Shown here piece by piece: positions 1 through 11,000 of a stretch of 47,827 bases of DNA (positions are counted from its first letter, which is position 1; each line of letters starts with the position of its first letter). This DNA is from Mycobacterium simiae (GTDB lineage: Bacteria > Actinomycetota > Actinomycetes > Mycobacteriales > Mycobacteriaceae). The stretch is taken from assembly GCF_008370645.1 (NCBI RefSeq), contig NZ_VTZN01000017.1:1-47827 (forward strand), in the 5' to 3' direction. Both the position numbers and the translations under genes were made by a program. Under the pieces are notes generated by a model. It did no database searches. It saw nothing but the letters and a program-made list of their open reading frames with translations, and had not been told where the DNA came from.

Positions 1-52
1 CTCGATCCTAATAGCTGCGCTGGGCGAATCGAGCCGCCAGTGCAGACCACAG

Positions 53-1084
53 CTAGCCGAAGAACGCCGCGGCGTCGTCGTAGCGACTCTGCGGTACCAG
101 CTTGAGCTGTCGGACCGCGTCCGCCAAGGCGACGCGGCCGATGTCCTGCCCGCGCAGCGACACCATCTGGCCGTACTCACCAGCATGGGCGGCGTCGGCG
201 GCGTTGACACCGAACCGGGTGGCCAGCACCCGGTCGTAAGCCGTCGGAGTCCCGCCCCGCTGGACATGGCCCAGCACCGTCACCCGGACGTCTTTGTTGA
301 TCCGCTTTTCCACCTCGAAGCCAAGCTGGGCCGCCACTCCGGTGAAGCGTTCATGGCCGAACTCGTCAATCCCGCCCTCCCGCAACTGCATTGAGCCCGC
401 GATGGGCTTGGCCCCCTCGGCCACTACGCAGATGAAGTGTGCATCGCCACGCTGGAAGCGCTGTTTGACCAGCCGGCACACTTCCTCGATGTCGAAGGGC
501 TGTTCGGGGATCAGCGTCATGTGCGCACCGGAGGCCAGCCCGGCATTCAGCGCGATCCAGCCGGCGTGCCGGCCCATCACCTCCACCAGCATCACCCGCT
601 GGTGTGATTCCGCGGTGCTGTGTAACCGGTCGATTGCATCGGTAGCTACCATCAGCGCCGTGTCGTGGCCGAATGTCACATCGGTGCAGTCGATGTCGTT
701 GTCGATGGTTTTGGGCACACCGACCACAGGCACGTTCTCCTCCGACAGCCAATGCGCGGCCGTCAGGGTACCTTCGCCGCCGATCGGGATGAGCACGTCG
801 ATGCCGTTGTCATCCAGGGTTTGCTTGATCTGCTCTAGCCCGGCCCGCAGCTTGTCAGGGTGCACGCGGGCGGTGCCCAACATGGTTCCGCCCTTGGCCA
901 GCAACCGGTCATTGCGGTCGTCGTTGCGCAGCTGCATGCGCCGGTTCTCCAGCAACCCGCGCCATCCGTCCTGGAATCCGACCACCGAAGAGCCGTACCG
1001 GGCATCGCAGGTACGTACTACCGCCCGGATGACGGCGTTGAGGCCCGGACAGTCGCCGCCCCCGGTGAGAAGTCCAATCCGCAT
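53..1084 (-). CDS. pfkA: 6-phosphofructokinase PfkA (Rv3010c homologue)
   Basis: Phosphorylates fructose 6-phosphate to fructose 1,6-bisphosphate in glycolysis, in the cytosol. The N-terminus shows the GGGDCPGLN nucleotide loop, then IGGEGT at about residue 103, where Gly follows the acidic residue as in ATP-dependent rather than pyrophosphate-dependent enzymes. The catalytic PKTIDNDID motif follows, then MGRHAGW and an HVQRGG segment. The 343-residue length matches the mycobacterial enzyme. The start is set at the ATG for [10 protein letters not shown]; another ATG five codons upstream (1099) is less likely by family comparison. It is co-oriented with gatC-gatA and separated from gatA by about 40 bases. 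Confidence 0.95.
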   Translation of the reverse strand: MRIGLLTGGGDCPGLNAVIRAVVRTCDARYGSSVVGFQDGWRGLLENRRMQLRNDDRNDRLLAKGGTMLGTARVHPDKLRAGLEQIKQTLDDNGIDVLIPIGGEGTLTAAHWLSEENVPVVGVPKTIDNDIDCTDVTFGHDTALMVATDAIDRLHSTAESHQRVMLVEVMGRHAGWIALNAGLASGAHMTLIPEQPFDIEEVCRLVKQRFQRGDAHFICVVAEGAKPIAGSMQLREGGIDEFGHERFTGVAAQLGFEVEKRINKDVRVTVLGHVQRGGTPTAYDRVLATRFGVNAADAAHAGEYGQMVSLRGQDIGRVALADAVRQLKLVPQSRYDDAAAFFG

Positions 1085-1126
1085 GCTTTCATCTTGCACC
1101 GTGGGCCCGCCCGGTAGCGCGAGCCC

Positions 1127-2608
1127 CTAGATCGGCGAGGGCAGCGGGCCGCGGGCGGCCTCGTAGGCGGCGCCCACCCGGTAGAGCCGGTCATCGGCCA
1201 GAGCGGGCGCCATGATCTGCAGGCCCACCGGCAGCCCGTCGTCCGGCGACAGCCCTGATGGCACCGACATACCGCAATGGCCGGCCAGGTTCAGCGGCAG
1301 CGTGCACAGGTCGAACAGGTACATCGCCAGCGGATCGTCGACCTTCTCCCCTAGCGGAAATGCGGTGGTCGGAGTCGCTGGCGAGACCAGCACGTCGACC
1401 GATCGGTAGGCCTCGTCGAGGTCGCGAGCGATCAGCGTGCGCACCTTCTGGGCCTGGTTGTAGTAGGCGTCATAGTAACCGGCCGACAAGGCGTAGGTGC
1501 CGATCATGATGCGCCGCTTGACTTCTGGGCCAAAGCCGGCGGCCCGGGTCATAGCCATTACTTCCTCGGCGCTGTGGGTGCCGTCGTCGCCGACCCGCAG
1601 CCCGTAGCGCATCGCGTCGAAGCGAGCCAGGTTGCTCGACACCTCCGACGGCAGGATGAGGTAGTAGGCCGCTAGCGCGTGGTTGAAGTGCGGGCAGTCG
1701 ACCTCGTTGACTTCGGCACCGAGAGCGGTCAGCTGCTCGACCGCAGCCTGAAAGGACGCCAGCACACCAGGCTGATAGCCCTCACCCCGTAACTGCTTGA
1801 CCACCCCGATCCGCACCCCGCTTAAGTCACCCGTCGCCCCGGCCTTGGCGGCCCCGACCACATCGGGCACTGCGGCATCAACGGAGGTGGAGTCGCGCGG
1901 GTCGTGCCCAGCGATCACGTGGTGCAGCAGCGCGGTGTCCAGCACCGTCCGCGCACACGGGCCGCCCTGGTCCAGCGACGACGCGCAGGCCACTAGCCCG
2001 TAGCGGGACACGGTGCCGTAGGTGGGTTTGACGCCGACGGTTGCGGTCAGCGCAGCCGGCTGGCGGATCGAGCCTCCGGTGTCGGAGCCAACGGCCAGCG
2101 GCGCCTGGAAGGCGGCCAGTGCCGCCGCGCTGCCGCCACCAGAGCCGCCGGGCACTCGATCGAGGTTCCACGGGTTGCGGGTCGGGCCGTAGGCCGAGTT
2201 CTCCGTCGAGGAGCCCATCGCGAACTCGTCCATGTTGGTCTTGCCCAGGATCGGGATCCCCGCTGCGCGCAGCCGCACGGTCAGGGTGGCGTCATAAGGA
2301 GAGCGCCAGCCCTCGAGGATCTTGGAGCCGCAGGTGGTGGGCATGTCGATCGTGGTGAAGACGTCTTTGAGCGCCAGCGGCACTCCGGCCAGCGGCGACG
2401 GCAACTGTTCGCCGGCGGCCAGCGTCTTGTCGACGGCGGCTGCGGCGCTCAAAGCCTGGTCCCGGGCCACATGCAGGAAAGCGTGGTACCGGTCGTCGGT
2501 TGCCTCGATTTGGTCCAAGCAGGCCTGAGTGAGTTCGGTGGAGGACAGTTCCTTGGCGGCGATGCTGGCGGCCAGGGTGGCCGCGTCAGAGCGGATGAGT
2601 TCGGTCAC
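1127..2608 (-). CDS. gatA: Glutamyl-tRNA(Gln) amidotransferase subunit A (Rv3011c homologue)
   Basis: Amidase subunit of GatCAB, which converts Glu-tRNA(Gln) to Gln-tRNA(Gln) (and Asp-tRNA(Asn) to Asn-tRNA(Asn)) by releasing ammonia from glutamine. The amidase signature is intact: the catalytic Lys in [10 protein letters not shown], the glycine/serine-rich [13 protein letters not shown] segment, and the nucleophile region [13 protein letters not shown]. The GTG start at 2606-2608 overlaps the gatC stop (GTGA arrangement), which suggests translational coupling and excludes the longer upstream reading. About 493 residues, the usual size. Confidence 0.96.
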   Translation of the reverse strand: MTELIRSDAATLAASIAAKELSSTELTQACLDQIEATDDRYHAFLHVARDQALSAAAAVDKTLAAGEQLPSPLAGVPLALKDVFTTIDMPTTCGSKILEGWRSPYDATLTVRLRAAGIPILGKTNMDEFAMGSSTENSAYGPTRNPWNLDRVPGGSGGGSAAALAAFQAPLAVGSDTGGSIRQPAALTATVGVKPTYGTVSRYGLVACASSLDQGGPCARTVLDTALLHHVIAGHDPRDSTSVDAAVPDVVGAAKAGATGDLSGVRIGVVKQLRGEGYQPGVLASFQAAVEQLTALGAEVNEVDCPHFNHALAAYYLILPSEVSSNLARFDAMRYGLRVGDDGTHSAEEVMAMTRAAGFGPEVKRRIMIGTYALSAGYYDAYYNQAQKVRTLIARDLDEAYRSVDVLVSPATPTTAFPLGEKVDDPLAMYLFDLCTLPLNLAGHCGMSVPSGLSPDDGLPVGLQIMAPALADDRLYRVGAAYEAARGPLPSPI

Positions 2609-2904
2609 TCGCTGTCCCCCAGGATTTGCGGCACGGCGAAGCGGCCGTCGACGGCCTCGGGTGCAGCGGCTAGCGCCTGCTCCTGGGTAAGGCACGACGC
2701 GGTCTCGTCTGCGCGCATGACGTTGACGTCCTTGAGGGGGTTGTCGGTGGCTTTGACGCCGGTGACGTCGACGGCCTGGATCTGGCTGACATGCGCGAGG
2801 ATGGCGTCGAGTTGACCGGCGAAGTGATCGAGTTCATCCTCGGTCAACGCCAGCCGGGCCAGCCGGGACAGGTGAGCCACCTCATCGCGGGAGATCTGGG
2901 ACAC
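2605..2904 (-). CDS. gatC: Glutamyl-tRNA(Gln) amidotransferase subunit C (Rv3012c homologue)
   Basis: Small GatCAB subunit (99 residues) that wraps around GatA and GatB. It has the family pattern [21 protein letters not shown] near the N-terminus and the [12 protein letters not shown]-terminal segment. The GTG start at 2902-2904 gives [12 protein letters not shown], matching known GatC starts; in-frame codons extend to 2943 but encode non-conserved sequence. gatB is not in the window. Confidence 0.94.
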   Translation of the reverse strand: MSQISRDEVAHLSRLARLALTEDELDHFAGQLDAILAHVSQIQAVDVTGVKATDNPLKDVNVMRADETASCLTQEQALAAAPEAVDGRFAVPQILGDSE

Positions 2905-3011
2905 GAGCGAAAAGCTTAGCCGCGAGCGGGTAACTGGCTTCACCTCCGTGGGCTAGTAGTGCGGGCCCTGCCGAAATGCTATGCGCGCAGCGCTGTGCAA
3001 CAGTGTTGGCC

Positions 3012-3668
3012 GTGCCGTCGTATCTGTTGCGCATCGAGCTGCTCGACCGCCCAGGCAGCCTGGGGGCGCTGGCGGTTGCGCTCGGCTCGGTGGGTGCCGA
3101 CATCTTGTCGTTGGATGTCGTCGAGCGCAGTGGTGGCCATGCCATCGACGATCTGGTGGTCGAGCTGCCCCCGGGGGCGATGCCGGACACATTGATTACC
3201 GCCGCTGAGACACTTACTGGTGTGCGGGTGGATAGTGTGCGCCCACATAGCGGACTACTGGAAGCTCACCGCGAGTTAGAGCTTCTTGACCGTGTCGCGG
3301 CGGCTCGCGACGACACGTCCAAGCTGCAGGTGTTGGTCGCCGAGGCGCCCAAGGTGCTGCGGGTAAGTTGGTGCACGGTGTTGCGCAGCTCACAGGGGAC
3401 GTTACGGCGGCTTGCGGGCAGCCCCGGCGCACCGGAAACCCGAGCCGATTCAGCGCCCTGGCTGCCTATTGAGCGGGCGACACCTCTGGATGGTGGCGCC
3501 GACTGGGTGCCGCAGGCTTGGCGCGACATGGACACCACTATGGTGGCCGCGCCGTTAGGCGACCCACACACGGCGGTGGTGCTGGGGCGGCCCGGCCCGG
3601 AATTCCGGCCCTCGGAGGTGGCCCGACTGGGCTATCTGGCCGGGATCGTGGCGACCATGCTGCGCTGA
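3012..3668 (+). CDS. ACT-domain protein (Rv3013 homologue)
   Basis: A 218-residue protein beginning VPSYLLRIELLDRPGSLGALA, the typical ACT-domain opening with the Gly of the regulatory ligand-binding loop. One ACT domain spans about residues 1-75; the remaining 140 residues are conserved in mycobacteria, have no assigned function, and end in LGYLAGIVATMLR. ACT domains usually bind amino acids and regulate an enzyme, but no catalytic domain is seen here. The GTG start at 3012 is chosen because the ACT fold begins there. It is transcribed divergently from gatCA with about 107 bases between. Confidence 0.9.
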   Translation: MPSYLLRIELLDRPGSLGALAVALGSVGADILSLDVVERSGGHAIDDLVVELPPGAMPDTLITAAETLTGVRVDSVRPHSGLLEAHRELELLDRVAAARDDTSKLQVLVAEAPKVLRVSWCTVLRSSQGTLRRLAGSPGAPETRADSAPWLPIERATPLDGGADWVPQAWRDMDTTMVAAPLGDPHTAVVLGRPGPEFRPSEVARLGYLAGIVATMLR

Positions 3669-3744
3669 GCACGCCGCTGCGGCCGTGCACCCGACGACGC
3701 ACACAGCAATACGAGGGCTGTGCGACGTCTACGCCACGCGAGGC

Positions 3745-4884
3745 TCAGGGTGCTCGCCGACTGGCAAGCAACCGGGCGATTCGCACGGTGGCCCACTGCT
3801 CGTAGAGAGCCGCACGCCGGGACACCAGACCGGACACGGGCGCGAGGACTACGTGGCGCATCCCTGCGTCGCCGAAGGCCCGTAGCTTGGCCACCACCTG
3901 CTGCGGAGTTCCCCACAGCAATGGCCCCTCGGTCATCACGGCATCCGGCACCGCGGCGATAGCGGCCTCGATCGCCTGGCGACTGTGGCGGTCGGGCACG
4001 AAGTCAACGAAGGTGTCAAAGTGGGCACCGAGCGGGTGCACGGCCCCGGCCTGCCGCCACAAGTCGGCGGGCGCCGCGAGCCCAAGCAACCGGATGGCCT
4101 TTGTGTCGAGCATCGCCCGCGCCTCGCGCTCGGACGCGCCGATCACCGCGAAGCGATGCAGCGCCGGGGTGATCGAGTCTGCGTGTCGCCCAGCCTCGGC
4201 GGCCGCCGCCCGCACCGCCGCCAGCTTGGCCGCATACTCCTCGGGCGAGACCACCGAGACCGGGTACCACCCGTCGCCGTAGCGTCCCGTGAGCCGTAGC
4301 ATCCGCGGACCGTGCGCGGCGACCCAGATCTCCGGTACCCGGCCGCGCGGGGCCGCGAGGTCCATTGTCGCCCGATCGAGCCGAAAATGCTTGCCGGAGA
4401 ACGTGATAGGACCACGTGTCGACAGGCACAACCGGATCACCTGCAGCGCCTCCTCCAGTCGGGTGACCGGCTGGGAAAAGTCGAGTCCGTACGGGTCGAT
4501 ATTCATGCGCTCGCCCGCGCCGATGCCCAAGATGGGGGCTCGCCTGGCGAGATGAGACAGCGTCAGCATCGCTTGGGCGATGAGCACGGGGTGACGCCGG
4601 ATCGGCTCGGTCACCCCGACACCCAAGCGCAATCGCCCGGCCCGCGAAGCGAGGTAGCCCAGCAGAACCTGATAGTCAAAGATCTCGTGTGGGCTTGGGC
4701 TTTGCGCCGCCAGCCAGGTGAGGTCTTTGTCCCAGATGGCGCTGGGCAAACCGGTCTGAAAGTGGTCAATGACCATCACCGACTCCAGCCGCGTCACCCG
4801 CGCTGCAAGTAGTAACGCCCGGGCAGCGCTTACTGGCGGCTGCGTCCCGATCTGCAGGCCCACCGAAATTGCCGAGTTTCTCAT
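3745..4884 (-). CDS. Luciferase-like (LLM) F420/FMN oxidoreductase, phthiodiolone ketoreductase-like
   Basis: A 379-residue protein of the luciferase-like monooxygenase superfamily (TIM barrel, F420 or FMN). Diagnostic stretches are LRLGVGVTEPIRRHP, ILGIGAGERMNIDPYG and PEIWVAAHGPRMLRLTGRYGDGW. These closely resemble the mycobacterial phthiodiolone/phenolphthiodiolone dimycocerosate ketoreductase (Rv2951c), so a keto-lipid reductase is plausible, but the substrate cannot be read from sequence. H37Rv has no gene between Rv3013 and ligA, so this is an extra gene here. It converges with the ACT gene and lies 173 bases beyond the ligA stop on the same strand. Confidence 0.85.
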   Translation of the reverse strand: MRNSAISVGLQIGTQPPVSAARALLLAARVTRLESVMVIDHFQTGLPSAIWDKDLTWLAAQSPSPHEIFDYQVLLGYLASRAGRLRLGVGVTEPIRRHPVLIAQAMLTLSHLARRAPILGIGAGERMNIDPYGLDFSQPVTRLEEALQVIRLCLSTRGPITFSGKHFRLDRATMDLAAPRGRVPEIWVAAHGPRMLRLTGRYGDGWYPVSVVSPEEYAAKLAAVRAAAAEAGRHADSITPALHRFAVIGASEREARAMLDTKAIRLLGLAAPADLWRQAGAVHPLGAHFDTFVDFVPDRHSRQAIEAAIAAVPDAVMTEGPLLWGTPQQVVAKLRAFGDAGMRHVVLAPVSGLVSRRAALYEQWATVRIARLLASRRAP

Positions 4885-5057
4885 GATCCTTCTCGACTCG
4901 GGTCACCGCTGGTGATGGTCAAGGGACACCGGCGTGTGCCGTTAGGAACGCTCGTGCCGATGATCACCGCGAGCCTAATGCAGCTACCCCTTGCGGCCAG
5001 CGAGACATCCTCGGCGGTCATAGCGCAATCTCGCAGCACCGACACTGCCGCGGCATG

Positions 5058-7154
<2,097 letters not shown>

Positions 7155-7253
7155 CTAGCTGAGCAGGCTGACGCGACCGCGATTGCCGTGACGGTGATAT
7201 GGGGCTGCCCCAAGCCATCACCCGAAGCATCAATTCGATTGCAGCAGTGTTGT

Positions 7254-7344
7254 AACGGATCATCCCCGCTTCGCGGGAGCACTTCGACAATCCGGCTTGG
7301 CCGTTCCCACTCGACGGCATCATCCCCGCATTTGCGGAGAGCAC
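7254..7344 (-). CRISPR. Remnant type I-E CRISPR array (two repeats, one spacer)
   Basis: Two 29-base repeats lie at 7254-7282 and 7316-7344 and flank a 33-base spacer (7283-7315). Read on the minus strand, the first has the form GTGCTCCCGCGAAGCGGGGA followed by TGATCCG, the palindromic repeat type of actinobacterial I-E arrays. The second keeps GTGCTC and GCGGGGATGATG but is altered inside the palindrome. The 29+33 geometry is that expected for type I-E. No third repeat is seen on either side, so the array is a stub. The orientation agrees with the cas3 fragment on the minus strand about 3.7 kb away. Confidence 0.8.
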
Positions 7345-7450
7345 GATTTCGCTACCGAGCCAACGAATTCCGAGCTGGCTAGTGTGGTCCTTGCAAGGCA
7401 AAGGCTGCTCCCAGCAGATGGGCTGATGAAAGCCGGAATTGGCGAGCAGA

Positions 7451-7640
7451 AAGTCCGACGTGGTCAATGTGACCGAGACTTTGATCCACTGGCATGGGGC
7501 CGTTCGCAAAGCCAGATCGCCTCAAGTTTGGGGCTGGATCGCAAGACGGTGAACAAGTATCTGGATCCCTCGTTTGCGGCCGGGCTGGAACCGGGTGGTC
7601 GGCTGTGGTCGCCGGAGCAATGGGCCGAGGGCCGGGGGCC
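7451..7640 (+). pseudogene. IS21-family transposase (IstA-like) N-terminal fragment, frameshifted
   Basis: The frame from 7451 reads SDVVNVTETLIHWH up to about 7495. It then shifts by one base into a frame reading GRSQSQIASSLGLDRKTVNK, the helix-turn-helix N-terminus typical of IS21 IstA transposases. A single missing base near 7496 explains the break. After about residue 60 the similarity stops at a GGGGCC repeat. No IstB gene or terminal inverted repeats are recognisable. This is a dead fragment. Confidence 0.65.
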
Positions 7641-7664
7641 GGGGCCGGGGCCGGGGCCGGGGCC
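7635..7664. repeat. GGGGCC hexanucleotide tandem repeat, five units
   Basis: Five perfect copies of GGGGCC (7635-7640, 7641-7646, 7647-7652, 7653-7658, 7659-7664). Read forward in the transposase frame they encode Gly-Pro pairs. They sit where recognisable IS21-like sequence ends. Confidence 0.9.
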
Positions 7665-7702
7665 CACAAACTTAAACCCGTGCCGACACCGATAAGAGCC
7701 CG

Positions 7703-7918
7703 GTGGTCACGTTCAGGCCTCGGACGCGCCGGGGCGGCACCCTTGCAGTGCAAGCAGGCAGCCCGACCTGGGCCAAACTCATCGGCTTCACCAGCATCCC
7801 GGAACTGGCCCGCGCCGAGATGAACACCTTTCGCTACCGGATCTGGCACACCGCCGCCCGCAGCACACACCCGTGCAGTCCGTCAACTCGGCTACGCATC
7901 GACGCCACCTGGCGATAA
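7703..7918 (+). pseudogene. IS1380-family-like transposase C-terminal fragment
   Basis: An open stretch includes IPELARAEMNTFRYRIWHTA, then RLRIDATW immediately before a stop codon. This matches the C-terminal region of IS1380-type DDE transposases (pattern LA-AEP-TLRYR-LH-ARL ... RLRI--TWPWA). Only the last 60 or so residues survive and neither the catalytic domain nor the element ends are seen. It lies directly after the IS21-like fragment, so two unrelated elements have been joined by deletion or nested insertion. Confidence 0.6.
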
Positions 7919-8330
7919 CGGGCACGCAAAAGCGAGGTGAGCTTGCATCCGACCACGACAACATTCCTGCGGTGCACGTCTCCCAGCCAGCGCTTCTGCA
8001 AAGCCGCAATTCTCAAAGACGTTTCGCATGCGTCGGCGAAAGTACCGTCCGAGTTCTCAGCATGGGGAAGAGGGGCTCCGCCGTACGCACGCGGCTGGTG
8101 CTCGACTATTTCCTCCAACCGACGCCGGTCTATTCGCACGAGTGGTGTCGCATCGGCGAATTGGTCGTTACGATAGCGCTCAGCTTATGAATTGCCGCGA
8201 ACATTCGAATAGGTCGCTTGTCTAAAACGGCAAAGATCTTTGCGTCAAGGACAAGTTCGCTGTTCCTTCGTGAGCAATCCTGGATCCGCTAATCGGAGGC
8301 AGAGCCGCCCCGATCGACCTGAAGAAAAAT
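7919..8330. other. Non-coding or decayed stretch upstream of the radical-SAM-like gene
   Basis: No gene could be supported on either strand. Short open frames exist on both strands but show no recognisable family. The last 180 bases are less GC-rich than the surroundings and probably hold the promoter of the downstream two-gene cassette, but no clear promoter consensus was identified. Confidence 0.4.
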
Positions 8331-8345
8331 ATGAAGGGTTGCACA

Positions 8346-9410
8346 ATGAATGGTGACACAATCTCGACTCCGACTGGCACGGCTGCTGCTGAAAGCGGCC
8401 CGAATGCACCGATCGTGTCTAAGCAAATGCTGGCTCACGTGCGACGGACGGTGGTAGAGAGTGCGCAGGTCATGCGCGGGGTGGGCGCTTTGCGTATGCC
8501 CGACCCTGACGTCGTCCGCGCGGGACGTGTGGGTGGCCTCCCACTGGATAGCATTACCACAGATTTGTACCAAGGTTGCCTCAACCTGGCCCAAACGTGC
8601 TACGGAAGCTGCTTTGCGGCCCGAGCCGCATACCAAAATGGTTTCGACTTCGGGGTCCGCGTGGAGAACATAATCGACCGCGGGGTATTGCTCGCGGACC
8701 TCAGAAGTTTGTCCACAAGACAACTATTCCTTCGAAATGGCTGGAATAGCGACGCCTCGTGGAATTGGCCGAAAGCCCTCCAGCTGGCAGAAATTATCCG
8801 AGAGACAGGCCGGTTCGTGGTGTTCGTGACGAAGTGCTTTACGCCGATTCGACGCGAAGTAGCACATGGCCTGGTGGACGTAGGGGCCGAACTGCGCGTC
8901 TCCGTCAGCTCGTTCGACACGCCGAACCAGCTGCGGCAGAGGTTTGATGCGCTGCTCTCATATCGGGCCGCTGGGGGAATCGCCATACCGGTCGTCATGA
9001 CCACAGCCTTCGCCGACCACGAGCTAAACGACCGGCAAGACTCGATCATGGACTGGATCATGCGGCACGACCTACCCGGGGCGGAGAACAGCCTGCGCAT
9101 TCCGGCAGACCTGCCCGTCGCCGGGCTGTTGGACAAACGACACGTCCGACCGCTCGACGAAAGCGGGGACCTGTGGGCGGGCCGTTTATATGGTGACGCG
9201 CTCCCAGTGCCCACTACCTGCTCGCTCCCGGGCGATTACCCCGGTTTGACCGTCAGCCATTTGTCGGAAATCGACCGAGACTGGCTCGAGTCGTGGCGGT
9301 TCGACCCCGTCCGGACGCACGAGGAAGTTATGTCTGGCGTGAGGTTCGCCAAGCCCAAACAGGCCGGGGTGGCTATGAATTGGCGACGCCTGCATGGCAC
9401 CGCCGGCTGA
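8346..9410 (+). CDS. Divergent radical-SAM-like protein with unusual cysteine motif
   Basis: A 354-residue protein with no close relative recognised. About 78 residues in is GCLNLAQTCYGSCFAARAAY: three cysteines at C78, C85 and C89 (C-x6-C-x3-C). A canonical radical SAM CX3CX2C reading would have Ala in the middle position. What follows, including GFDFGVRVENII, QLFLRNGWNSDASWNW, FVVFVTKCFTPIRR, LRVSVSSFDT and IAIPVVMTT, has the alternating strand-helix look of a radical SAM TIM barrel of the spore-photoproduct-lyase-like type. The ATG at 8346 has a good AAGGG seven bases upstream; an in-frame ATG at 8331 has a poorer site. An MFS gene follows after 9 bases, so the two are probably co-transcribed. 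It might instead be an inactive relative; the substrate is unknown. Confidence 0.6.
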   Translation: MNGDTISTPTGTAAAESGPNAPIVSKQMLAHVRRTVVESAQVMRGVGALRMPDPDVVRAGRVGGLPLDSITTDLYQGCLNLAQTCYGSCFAARAAYQNGFDFGVRVENIIDRGVLLADLRSLSTRQLFLRNGWNSDASWNWPKALQLAEIIRETGRFVVFVTKCFTPIRREVAHGLVDVGAELRVSVSSFDTPNQLRQRFDALLSYRAAGGIAIPVVMTTAFADHELNDRQDSIMDWIMRHDLPGAENSLRIPADLPVAGLLDKRHVRPLDESGDLWAGRLYGDALPVPTTCSLPGDYPGLTVSHLSEIDRDWLESWRFDPVRTHEEVMSGVRFAKPKQAGVAMNWRRLHGTAG

Positions 9411-9419
9411 GGTGAACCA

Positions 9420-10676
9420 ATGCTGCTGACATGGTCGGGTAAGCGCACGGCACTCGCGCTGGCGACGTTTGCCGCGTTGGCCGCTCATGCCCTGACGATC
9501 GCTCCGACGTTTCTCATCCCGACCTGGACGAACCACGGGATGGGGCTTGCGCAGGCGGGAGGGCTAGCAAGCGCTCCTGCTCTGGGCATGGTGTTCGCCT
9601 TGGTTCCCTGGGGTTGGGTCATCGACAGGTGTGGAGAACGGATCCCATGCGTCTTCGGGTTCATCGTGGCAGCGTCTGCCTACGCCGTCGCTTCTTCTGT
9701 AGCCGAGTACCGCCAATTGTGGCTTTTCTTGTGCCTCGGGGGCGCTGGCGCAGCATCAGTGAACACCGCGACCGGGCGACTGGTCGCAGGCTATTTCCCT
9801 TCCTCCCAACGCGGAAAGGCCATGGGCATCCGTCAAACAGCTCAACCTCTGGGCAACGCGCTAGCGGCGGTGCTGTTACCCATGCTGGCCGAATCGGTCG
9901 GGGCAGGGCGGGCACTGCTCGCGCCCGCGTTCATATGCGGCTGCGTTGGCGGTCTGTGTCTGCTGTTACTCCGAGACCCGGTGCACCAGCTCCCCGAACA
10001 ACGCACCGTACCGCTAATGAACCCGTACAGGGACGGTTCCAAGTACCTTCTGCGCATACATCTGTCGGGCATGCTGCTCACAGTCCCCCAAGCGATCGTC
10101 TGGACATTCATGTTCGCCTGGTTACGTTCGGATCAGGGCTGGAAAACGGTGAACGCCGGTCTTTTGGTGGCAGCGGCTCAGTTGTTGAGCGCTCTGGGTC
10201 GAATGGTGGTGGGACATTGGTCAGATAAGACCGGATCTAGAACAATCCCCATCCGGCAGATGGCGGTGTCGGTCGCGGTGTGCTTGATCATCTTGGCCAC
10301 CGCTGACACAGTAGGTCTCAAGCTTGCCGTCCCCTGCATCGTGGCGCTGGCCATCCTGAGTGTTGCAGACAACGGGCTGACGGTAACCGCGGTTGTGGAA
10401 TACGCAGGAACGGGCTATAGCGGACGAGCGCTTGGAGTGCAAAGCATGGGGCACCTCCTGGTAGGTTCGCTCGCTGGCCCCCTGTTCGGCGCAGTGATCG
10501 CAGCAGCGGGATATCCGACCCTGTTCGGGGCCGCAGCACTCGCGCCGATTGCGGCTATCTTCGCAATTCCCAGCCTCCCCGCGAACCGGCCAGGGGGGAT
10601 TAAGCGTGCGATCGTTCGGAGGCAGCTCCCACAGCAAGAGTCCGTCCGCGACGCGGCGGGTAGGGGCCGAACCTAG
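9420..10676 (+). CDS. MFS transporter, second gene of the radical-SAM-like cassette
   Basis: A 418-residue major facilitator superfamily permease with about 12 hydrophobic segments in two halves. The loop between helices 2 and 3 reads GWVIDRCGERIP, the usual MFS G-x3-D-R-x-G-x-R motif, and its counterpart in the second half is GHWSDKTGSR. The start has a GAGGTGA ribosome-binding site and lies 9 bases after the upstream stop, so it shares a transcript. Direction and substrate are not evident; export of a product of the upstream enzyme, or uptake of its substrate, are the simplest ideas. The C-terminal 30 residues are hydrophilic and basic. Confidence 0.8.
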   Translation: MLLTWSGKRTALALATFAALAAHALTIAPTFLIPTWTNHGMGLAQAGGLASAPALGMVFALVPWGWVIDRCGERIPCVFGFIVAASAYAVASSVAEYRQLWLFLCLGGAGAASVNTATGRLVAGYFPSSQRGKAMGIRQTAQPLGNALAAVLLPMLAESVGAGRALLAPAFICGCVGGLCLLLLRDPVHQLPEQRTVPLMNPYRDGSKYLLRIHLSGMLLTVPQAIVWTFMFAWLRSDQGWKTVNAGLLVAAAQLLSALGRMVVGHWSDKTGSRTIPIRQMAVSVAVCLIILATADTVGLKLAVPCIVALAILSVADNGLTVTAVVEYAGTGYSGRALGVQSMGHLLVGSLAGPLFGAVIAAAGYPTLFGAAALAPIAAIFAIPSLPANRPGGIKRAIVRRQLPQQESVRDAAGRGRT

Positions 10677-11000
10677 TGAGACGAGCGGGGCGGGTTTGAG
10701 AGGCGCTGCTGTAGCAGCGGCCGGCGGGTCAGCACTCTCGGAACCGGGCCCCCGTTCGGAGGCCTACTGACAGACCGTGCGCTCTCCGGTTCGCCGGTGG
10801 CCGGACTGCTGATGGATGTGGTGCCCGCTTCGGCGTGAGCACTTGTTCATTAGGTCGCAGGGGCCCCGTGCACCAGGACTCCCGACATAGCTCAGTAATT
10901 GGTGTGCAGTCGAGGGTGGGATTTGACGCTGTAGTGCAGGGTGAGCCTGGTGGCGGGGTGGACGGTGTTGGTGGAGTTGAGGGCTTAGCAGAGTTCGGCG
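10677..11000. other. Gene-free remnant DNA between the MFS gene and the cas3 fragment
   Basis: No intact gene is seen. A short inverted repeat at 10704-10719 (CGCTGCT GT AGCAGCG) follows the MFS stop and might act in termination, though a two-base loop makes it weak and there is no T-tract. The rest may be decayed cas3 3' sequence; the minus-strand frame stays open but loses recognisable similarity. Confidence 0.4.

Noticed and set aside
294..1130. Long open frame on the plus strand opposite pfkA
   Set aside because: It is a shadow of the high-GC pfkA gene; its serine/arginine-rich composition and lack of motifs do not support coding.
7834..8139. Minus-strand frame of about 100 codons between the IS remnants and the radical-SAM-like gene
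   Set aside because: Considered as a decayed cas gene because of its position and strand, but no Cas motif could be seen.
10704..10719. Strong terminator after the MFS gene
   Set aside because: Stem of 7 bases with a 2-base loop is unlikely to fold well and no T-tract follows; listed only as a weak element.
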